Origin: Liquidambar formosana
Taxonomy: Eukaryota > Streptophyta > Magnoliopsida > Saxifragales > Altingiaceae
Direction of reading: 5' to 3'
Assembly: GCA_039720395.1 (NCBI GenBank)
Contig: CM077833.1
Location: 15,127,133 to 15,191,132 of the forward strand
Length of the DNA stretch: 64,000 nucleotides
The translations under genes were made by a program, and so were the position numbers. Under the pieces are notes generated by a model that ran no database searches, was not told where the DNA came from, and worked only from the letters and a program-made list of their open reading frames with translations. Of this stretch, positions 56,473 to 64,000 are shown piece by piece; positions within the stretch are counted from its first letter, which is position 1, and every line of letters starts with the position of its first letter.

Positions 56473-57952
56473 TGTTGGCCCAAATGGTTTCAATACCATT
56501 GATTTTGATGATAACAATGCATAAGAAGGTCTTAAGGTCTAATGATTTCAAATTAAGCCTAAAACAGGTAAAATCCAAGCTACAGTGAATCATTTGACTC
56601 AAATAAAGGCATAGCGCATGAAATGAACATAAAAAAGAATCAACATCAAGCCAAAAAGAAGATCTAGTGAAGACTCATAGAATTTATGTAAAATTGATCT
56701 CTTAAATGATCATTTGAGAAATAAGGGCTTTAGGTTCATGCATTAACTTGGTAACACTTAAAATGAACCAATTTGATCATATTTAGAGTCTCTTAACTCA
56801 TTGAAGTGACCCCTTAAAAATCAGGTCTTAAGCTCTTTCATTTCAGTTTTTACTGTAGAGTTTTAAGACGTCTTAAAGATATTTAAGACGTCTGAAATCT
56901 GATTAAGACGTCTAAAAATTTATTTAAGACGTTTGAATCATGATTAAGACATCTGAAATAGGCTTAAGACGTCTGATGCATAAGGCCCAAAAATATACCT
57001 TTTCTGATTTTTTAAAAAGCCTGAATAAGACATCTGAATCAAAGTTTGAGACGTCTGAAAAGTGTTTAATACGTCTAAAAAGTAAAAGACCAAATATTAC
57101 ATTCTCTCTTATTTTTTAAGACGTGAGAATAAGATGTCTTAAAAAGGTTTAAGACGTCTAAAAAGAGTTTAAGACATTTGAATCCTTGTGAACAGTGATC
57201 TTGATAAACCTCCATAGAATTTAGTCATCTGTTTTTTAAGACGCCTGAATCAGACCTCTTAAACAGAATCAAACGTCTTAAATCAATTTCAGACGTCTGA
57301 ATCTCTCGGGACTGACTCATAACGGCTAATTTTTCAAACGGTCTTTTGAGCATTAAATGCCCACCAAACTATCTTTCCCAGCATTTATTGCTATAGAACG
57401 GTCATATGGACCCCTTGAGCTATATATACAAGTGTTAGACTTATTAATGAGCATTCATTGAGCTACAAATAAGATCATTCATTTACAAGCCCTAATTTCA
57501 CTTGTGAGCATTTATTGAGTTTCAATCAATGTCTAAGTGTGCTTTATATTTCTGTGTATCTACTCTTTTGAAAGAGTTTTCTTGAGCATAAAAACATCTC
57601 CAAACATCTTATATCAAAGGGTTGTGTGAACCCTCACCTTGTAAGCACTTGAGAAGTGTATTTAACTAAGTGTTGGTGAAGAACACTTAAATTGTAAAGA
57701 TTTGCTACTCCACCTTAAAGGAGAGTGATAGTGGATTGGTGAATCCTCAAGCGAGCTTTTGAGGCGAGGACATAAGTGAGAAGCTGAACCTCGTTAACAT
57801 CGTTTGCATTCTCTTCTTCTTAATCTCTTTATCATTGCTTATTCTTACATAAATTCTTACTTGCAATAATTTGATTTTGAGATTGCAATTAGTTTTTAAT
57901 TTGGCCTATAACCCTATTCACCCCCCTCTAAGGTTATTTATTTGGGACAACA
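56473..57952 (+). mobile_element. Solo LTR of a SIRE/Maximus-like Ty1/copia element (1,480 bp)
   Basis: Perfect inverted ends TGTTG...CAACA (TGTTGGCCCAAA and TTTGGGACAACA) and a perfect duplication AAAAC (56468-56472, 57953-57957). The opening words TTTTGATGATAACAA and the ending CACCCCCCTCTAAGG are typical of SIRE-type LTRs. A TATA box (GCTATATATACA) is at 57419-57430. It holds the AAGACGTCT array (56868-57300). Confidence 0.9.
56868..57300 (+). repeat. Irregular array of AAGACGTCTGAA-like motifs
   Basis: At least 18 copies of TTTAAGACGTCTGAA or a near variant, spaced 15-50 bp apart, lie upstream of the LTR's TATA box. The core GACGTC is palindromic and contains ACGT, the core bound by plant bZIP proteins. 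Several copies have decayed to GACATCT, CpG to CpA, the change expected from methylated-cytosine loss. Confidence 0.85.
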
Positions 57953-59062
57953 AAAACGCAGTAGTGAGGCAGTGATAGTGAGGGTGAATACTACTCCGTA
58001 CGAAAATTGTGCGACACATAAATGTAATATCATCAGTTAATAAAATAAGGATAACTTAGTGTTTACTAGAAAAAACACTAATCTCTCCCATTGTTTTTGA
58101 AATTATGATACCTTCTTTACTTTCGAAAATAATATACATTAAACCCCATTCGTCAACTAGCTGTCTGAGACGTTAACGAGGGTTGTTGATGTCCATTTTA
58201 ACCCTGTTAAAGGCAAAACACTGCGTTTTGAATATATTTGAAAATTAAAACCCTTTACTTGAACTCCTGAAGCATTACCGTTAACATTTGAGACTATTGT
58301 CAGTTGGTGGGCTTTGCCTCTCTCTACAACAAAAGGGTAAGAAGATGGAAGAAGGAAGATACCCTACTTATCACTTCAGAGGCATATATTTTCTTCATGC
58401 TCATGCTGCTTTTTTTTTTTTTTTTTTTTTCTCTCTTCTCTCTCAAGCAATCTCTTTTGATATCTCAAGTTTGGGATGACGATATAGAAATAATAGGGGT
58501 TTGGATTGCAATTATAGTAATTAAAAACATTGAGGAGGTGAACTGGTGGTTGGCAGATATGGGGGTTGATTGGAATTAGATGTGGATTGAAAATTGAAAA
58601 ATTTCACGCTCTGTTTTTTTTTTTTTTTTTTCTTTTTCTTTGGATGCACATGGTGCATTACTGGTTGCTGCTAGCTATGATCTTTCTTAAGTGTTTTGTT
58701 TTTGAGGAGCTATTGTCTTCTAGAGTTGTGGATTAATGCCCAATATCTTATTAATGAAAATCAATATTTTGCTAATAAAGAAAAAAAAAATGTTTGTAGT
58801 TAATATTAACGAAACCAAGGTGATAAGTGGAACACTTTAATTAATAGATTGCTAAAAGAAGGTCGTTTGTTAAAAATTGGAATTATTGCTCTGTTTTTTG
58901 TTCTAATCTCTATCCTCTTTTCTCTCCCTTTTTAATTGTTTTTGTTTGAGCGGTACTGCAACATAGCCACTGCATTCAAAAATTTGTGGTGAGTTTCGTG
59001 GGTGTGATCTGCCATCTCATCTGATCTTCATTTCACTTTGCAACTCCGCCATAACCTTCTTA

Positions 59063-59066
<4 letters not shown>

Positions 59067-59108
<42 letters not shown>
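59067..59108 (+). repeat. (TC)n(TA)n compound microsatellite
   Basis: TC repeats run directly into TA repeats. Confidence 0.92.
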
Positions 59109-59138
59109 GGAAAAAGGAGGAAAGAGAGGGATAAGGAC

Positions 59139-59262
59139 TTCAACCCACACGCCGGTGTGCATCCTATTGACGGGAACCATTCCATCATACCCATCTTACT
59201 TCAACCCACTCGCCGGTGAGTATCTTGTTGACGGGAACCCATTCCACCATACCCATCTTGGC
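59139..59262 (+). repeat. Tandem duplication of about 62 bp
   Basis: Two copies of TTCAACCCAC(A/T)CGCCGGTG followed by TTGACGGGAACC and CATACCCATCTT. They differ at a few sites. Confidence 0.85.
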
Positions 59263-59513
59263 TGGAGAAAGGGTCCTTGCTTTGAATCAGAATAATTTTG
59301 CCCTAAAATGGGGTGTTTTATGCAAGATGTTGTAAAACTCAGCATTTTGATCTGTTAGGTAGGAGGGTAAGTCCGTCATTTTGTGACTCCGTCAAGTCTG
59401 TTAAATTGGCTGTTCTGATCAGGGGAAAGTAGTGTATTTTCAAAAAGTATGAGGGTGTCAATATTTTTGTCAGTAAACATAGGGAGTGTAAGTGTAATTT
59501 ATCCTAAAAATAA

Positions 59514-60774
59514 TTCTCTTAAGAGCATGTCAAAATTCAGTTAAAGTTTAATCCATATTTTATTAAATTTTTATTAATTTATGGTGCTATGAAAGTGTCA
59601 TGATGTATATATATATATATATTTTAGATTTATCCACTCATAGTAGCTTATAATTGCGCATTAATTACAACCACTTTCATGAAGAAAAACTTAATAATTA
59701 TGTTTTATTAATTTATGCATATATATACAAGTTCTTCCTCTTGTAGTCTTTAGTGTTATTTCTCCCCTTTAATAATGAAGAAAAAGTTAATTAAGATTTA
59801 AAAGTTGACAACTCGGTCGACTCCGATCGGTTTAAGAGGTAAAACAGGGGAATGGATAAGTGCATCATTTTATATTCAAAACTCCATTTGCACCATGATT
59901 TTCTTGAAATTACCCAAGGATTTTGGATGGTTTGGTTTATTCAATGCGTGTATAAATAGAAATTACATTGGAAAATTGTTTTCATCCACACCTATTTAAC
60001 TAGAGTTCACCTATTTAACTGACAAATATAACTCTATTAAAATAATTATTTATATTTGTCTTGAGTTTGGAAACCTTATAAACCAACCCTAATTGACAGC
60101 ATTTTGTACTTTCCTAGTTTCCTGTTAGCTTTCGTTGTTTTCTAAAGATAAACTATCTTCTTTCTTCTTTAGTTGACTCCATTGATCAAACTACATATTT
60201 TATTTTTAATTGAATTTTTATTTTATTTTTTGAAAGAAAATTTGAAATCTTCATAAACATTTATGGATTTATGATATATTATTGCTGAGTAGTTTATAAA
60301 TCTAATTTTATAGTTTGCTTGTAATTTTAATTAAACAGTTAACACGATATTGATACGTATAACATTTTTAATAAATGGATCATGTTTGGGTTTGAAAATT
60401 TGATACGAATCATATCAACAAATGGGTATCAATATCACCCCCATAACAAGTGAATCAAATGCCACTAGACTATTATGCCATCGACAATTACTTGTTTAAT
60501 AACAATGTCTTTTAGCACGATATCCATATTACACCTTATTACCATTTTAAAAATAAATTCAAATAAAGAGCAAAAACATGTATCATCTCTTCAAGACTTA
60601 TTTCAATACACTATTTCACTCGTATTTCACGCTCTAATTGACTCAAGGTTGGGTAAACATAAGAAAACTAAAACACACCCAATCTTACTGAATGCTATGA
60701 TAATACAACATTTTGCGTAACCAAAAGAACCTTGAAAGTTTAAATTAATTATTTACGACATTGAAATTAATTAT
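59514..60774 (+). other. Intergenic, nothing assigned
   Basis: AT-rich; short frames only (59805-59999, 60475-60720) without family features. Confidence 0.5.
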
Positions 60775-61712
60775 TGTAGGCACATGAAATTTCAGGACAC
60801 GTGTCGAGAGTGGAAAGCTATCCATGGGCAAGGAAGGGGGTCCCATAGGGACATGTTGGAGTCATGAGATGCATGGCACGTGACTAGCATGATGTTTCAT
60901 CTGCGAGGGTTAAGAGTCACGAGAGCAAGGCGCACACTCGAGAAAAGAGGGAATGTTTCTGGGTTATAAAAGACAAAGAGAGTATCGAGGGTGGAAAGCC
61001 GAGGGTTCGAGGATTGGGAAGGCCGAGGATCATAGGAAGGGAGGAGCCGAGGTTGACTCGAAAGGCCACTTCCTCTATGATGCCTCGGCCTTATATGAGA
61101 CAAATTAGTAGGCATTTAATGACTAACATAAGTTAGTAGAAGAGTTGGTATAACACACTGACTATGTCAGGGGCCACCTTACCTAAGGACCTTCGAGGTC
61201 CCAAGCCCAAGTACAAACGACGTGACAAGGGATGGGCTTGCTGATCCTAGGAGGATCTACAAGCCCAATAACTCTACTTGCTCCGGCAGAGCATTAAATG
61301 CCCCTGTGAGGTCATTCGAAGGGATCCTTTAAATTGTCACATCATCCCTGTTCATTGAGTAGTCACACCTCGGGCTCACTATATAAAGAGACCCAAGCGC
61401 TAAAGAAAAGGATTAGCAAAAATAGAGAGAAAAGAGTAGATAAGAGGGGAAGGAAATAAGATAAAAAAAAGGATAAAGAGAAGAAAGGAGTTTAATATGA
61501 GAGGAGATAGCCAGAGAAGATATTTCTCTGGTTTAGGAGAAAGTCTCCTATAGACGATGCCTTGCTAAAGTCTCATAGATTCTCAGCCATCCCTGACCCC
61601 GAACGGTGCCTTCACACCCATCTTTCGTTCTCCTCACGGACAACTCATTTCTCCAGTGTTTCCCTGCAGATTTCTTCACGTGCCGACCTCTCTCTATACT
61701 TCTCCTAGATCA
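60775..61712 (+). mobile_element. Probable solo LTR (about 0.94 kb), family unknown
   Basis: It starts TGTAGGCACATG after ATTAT and may end ...CTAGATCA before TTATA, giving a 4-bp duplication TTAT. The tract is markedly more GC-rich and purine-rich than its flanks. It has a TATA box (ACTATATAAAGAGA, about 61378-61391) and a purine-rich leader as in LTR R/U5 regions. No internal region or second copy is seen, so the right border is tentative. Confidence 0.5.
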
Positions 61713-62964
61713 TTATATTGAATCCAGAATTTTTCCTTCTCTACAATTATCTACCTAATTCCAAGTTACTTCTGACATGGCTTTATGCCAAAAGAGGAGT
61801 CTCTATCATTCTATATGCTCTTTCCTCAAATAATTTAAAATAAAAATAAACGATGTGGAAGGTTTGGGTTCTGGTTCCCATTCGCCTTAGGCCACCATTA
61901 GTTGAGTGTATCCTGGGTGTTAACTGATGTAGAGTAGTAGCCAATAACCTTAATCATATCTACGAATTAGTGAATCAAAAAATAATACATAGTCGATCCC
62001 ATTGAAACAATAAAAACTAATTAAAAATAATAATGACTCTTTTAAACGTAGTTTTGCCCGTCGCTTCTCTTTCATTACTTCTTTCGTGACGAGGGAACCG
62101 TGTTTGCATCAGTCAAAGGGATTTGATAGATTCTATTCCTCACCCCTTGGAGTAGTGTTTAGGCATTCAAATCTTTTGATGTTTTTAGAGTTAACCATAG
62201 ACTCCATTGTCTTTCTATTGTTAAATGATAATTAAGGACTTGAGAGAGATGTAACAAGCCTCCAGATTGAGGCGCCCATAGTGTGATCTTTATTTGGGCC
62301 AAGAAAAGTACTACTCTACTTCCATTGATGAGTTACACAATTGGGTAGTCATCTCTCAAACCTCTAAACCACAAGACGCCGGAAGGCAAAACATAATTAT
62401 ACTATCATACACTAATCACGTGAGGAATGAGTTTTACAAATGGGTAGCTCCCTTGGATTAGCTATACAATTGGGTAGTCTTTCAAAACCCTAGACCAAAA
62501 GATCCTAGACAAAATATAGTTATGGTGTTACACATTAATATTCAAATCATGTGATGGAGTATTGTGTCATATCTAGGCGTTTACGCTTAATGCATGAAAT
62601 GAATTTTCATAAGCCAGCCCCACAACCTTGAGAAAGATAGGGATTTTATCTTTTATTTTTTATTTTTGGTTAAAAGGACGGATTTTATTTTACTAGCAAG
62701 AAGTTAGGACCTTCCAATCAATCAACGTCTAGTTTTTTTGTTTATTAAAAAATAAAAAAAATGAAAAAAAAAAATACCCAAGAGGTTCTTTAAAGGGTAA
62801 AGAATGGAAGGTGGGAAAAAAAAAAAAAAAACAAAAAAAAACAACCAAGAATGGATAGAATATAAGAGGACCCCAAACAAGACGTTGGCCTCAAACTTTC
62901 TCATATATCCGTTGGCAGCCATCAAATACAACAGTTGTTTGACACCCGCCTTTCCTCTCAACCA
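61713..62964 (+). other. Intergenic and ABC1K promoter side
   Basis: Two diverged copies of a segment with ACACAATTGGGTAGTC, CTCTAAACCA/CCCTAGACCA and AAAACATAAT lie at about 62333-62413 and 62467-62543. A-runs are near 62745-62845. The first ATG of the kinase frame is at 62965; upstream TTG-initiated extension of the frame is ignored. Confidence 0.5.
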
Positions 62965-63366
62965 ATGACACTACTACACGCGCCTCTCCCCTCTCTTCCC
63001 GCCACTTCCAAATCCAATCACCACCGTCCAAAACCCAAACCACTCCGACCTTCCACCCGCCTCCATGGCTTACACCGTCAGATTCCGTCGACTCACCACT
63101 CCCGGCGATCGACCCACCTCCTCCCACCACCCTCCGCTGCCGGCGGCACCGATACCTTTACCCAAAATTCCGGTTACCTATTCGAGCTCAGCTCGTCGGA
63201 GACCGATTCTCTGACAGACTACGACATAGCCAAAATTGCTTCAATTTATCGGAGGAAACCCTTGATTCTACTTCGCCGCCTTACCCAGATCGGTACTACC
63301 CTTGGGAAGTGGTTCGCGCTTAGATATATTGACAGTGCTACAGAGCAATCGGATCGGATGTTTAAG
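62965..63366 (+). CDS. ABC1-like (ABC1K) atypical kinase, chloroplast type, exon 1 only
   Basis: The first 134 codons of a gene that leaves the window. ABC1K proteins are kinase-like ATPases; plant plastid members act in plastoglobules and in prenylquinone and stress metabolism. Residues 1-60 are rich in Ser, Pro, Arg and His with almost no acidic residues, as in chloroplast transit peptides. Then comes DYDIAKIASIYRRKPLILL, RRLTQIGTTLGKWFALRYID and RSD/QSDRMFK-type sequence, the conserved stretch just before the ABC1 domain. A donor follows (TTTAAG|GTAAAAG at 63366/63367), where relatives continue with RAAELR. ATP-binding motifs lie outside, so function and paralogue cannot be settled. The start is chosen as the first ATG. 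Confidence 0.78.
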
Positions 63367-64000
63367 GTAAAAGCCTGTTCTTATTGAAATTAGGGCAATT
63401 ATGGCTGCGCTTATTATTTGAGATTGTTAATTTATCCTCTTGTTTTTGTTTGAATCGGCTAACGCGCCAACGATATTCGTTAGTTGATGTTTTTGGTTAT
63501 CTGTATAACAAAGTAGTTAGCATGGGTTGATTTATTCTGTTTGTGGGTGATGAAATTATGCACAATTTAAATTGTAGGCATTGAGGAATCGTTTAGCCGA
63601 TTAAGGTTTTGAAGATATTAAATGGGGAAAAAAAAAGGGGTATGGTGTCGCTGTACAATGTTGGTGAAAAGAATATATCTTTGAGATTCAACTAGCCCAT
63701 GGGAGCTGGCTTTTGCACTATGGGTAACAAATGGTAATAGTTTCAATCAATCAATCAATTATCACCAAGTGTGTCACATCATTGTATGGAACTAGTGTTT
63801 TTACCATGTCACGTGGTCTTGACTATGTATGTTGTGTGGAGGTATGCAAATAGGTGTTAAATCAGTTAATTCCCAAACCTTAGGACAACTGAAGTATCAA
63901 AGAGTCAAAATTTGGGTAATCTCTACCTTTGGACTGAACAAAGTTCATGTGTAGCATTATCTTTTTAGACACGTATATGTCACTCATTTTGAAATATCCA
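63367..64000 (+). other. Intron 1 of the ABC1K gene (incomplete)
   Basis: Starts GTAAAAGC and is T-rich, as expected for a plant intron. No second exon matching the ABC1 domain is seen before the window ends. Confidence 0.6.

Larger units (their letters stand above)
58048..59513 (+). mobile_element. Possible MULE-like element, degraded
   Basis: The left side has AGGATAACTTAGTG, CTCTCCCATTGTTTTTGAAA. The right side, inverted, has AGGATAAATTACACTTACAC and CTTTTTGAAAATACAC. The ATTACACTT...CCCTC...TTTTTGAAA order is that of long plant MULE TIRs. Identity is weak and no duplication is seen. Inside are a T-rich run (58411-58430), a (TC)n(TA)n tract (59067-59108) and a 60-bp tandem duplication. 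Confidence 0.35.

Noticed and set aside
62891..63130. Glycine-rich minus ORF
   Set aside because: Antisense of the transit-peptide-coding part of the ABC1K exon.

Overview
This is plant nuclear DNA, almost certainly from a eudicot, and most of it is transposable elements. The evidence is AT-rich sequence, spliced genes, plant-type LTR retrotransposons (Ogre/Tat-like, Athila, chromovirus-like, SIRE-like and other Ty1/copia), CACTA elements with subterminal repeats, a Helitron, MULE-like and Stowaway elements. I cannot name the species.

Only three host genes are well supported, all in the right half. They are a two-exon tau-class glutathione S-transferase (minus, 42593-44329), a two-exon Gfo/Idh/MocA oxidoreductase of the At4g09670 type (minus, 46801-49527), and the first exon of a probable chloroplast ABC1-like kinase (plus, from 62965), which runs off the right edge.

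Positions 1-37.9 kb form a deep nest. An old Ty1/copia element (RT and RNase H pieces at 17832-18611, 32847-33238 and 35960 onward, 3' LTR from 37470) is split by a 14.2-kb CACTA-like element (18612-32846) and by a 2.7-kb Helitron (33239-35959). The pieces on either side of each insertion read on into each other at protein level. A second CACTA end at 17831 abuts the same copia. Left of it lies a deleted Athila (4173-14757, target duplication GTGGT). A solo Ogre-like LTR (5061-8298, duplication CTTAT) sits in the 5' LTR of that Athila. The long CACTA carries two more solo LTRs (22406-25155 and 27674-29949), a MULE-like MITE, a LINE relic and exon-like pieces. The left edge (1-3529) is the 5' LTR and leader of an Ogre-like element on the minus strand.

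Positions 37.9-64 kb are gene space with small elements: hAT-like, foldback and Stowaway MITEs, an element inside a (TA)n microsatellite, two adjacent long-TIR elements (one with a MITE nested in it), and a SIRE-like solo LTR (56473-57952, duplication AAAAC) containing a run of AAGACGTCT motifs.

I found no CRISPR array, tRNA, rRNA or clearly new protein system. The most unusual signals are non-coding. Three long Ogre-like LTRs each carry an inverted repeat of unrelated sequence at the same place upstream of the TATA box. They also share a second tRNA-Arg-complementary motif inside the LTR end. A MITE pair carries a conserved TATA box and a micro-ORF.
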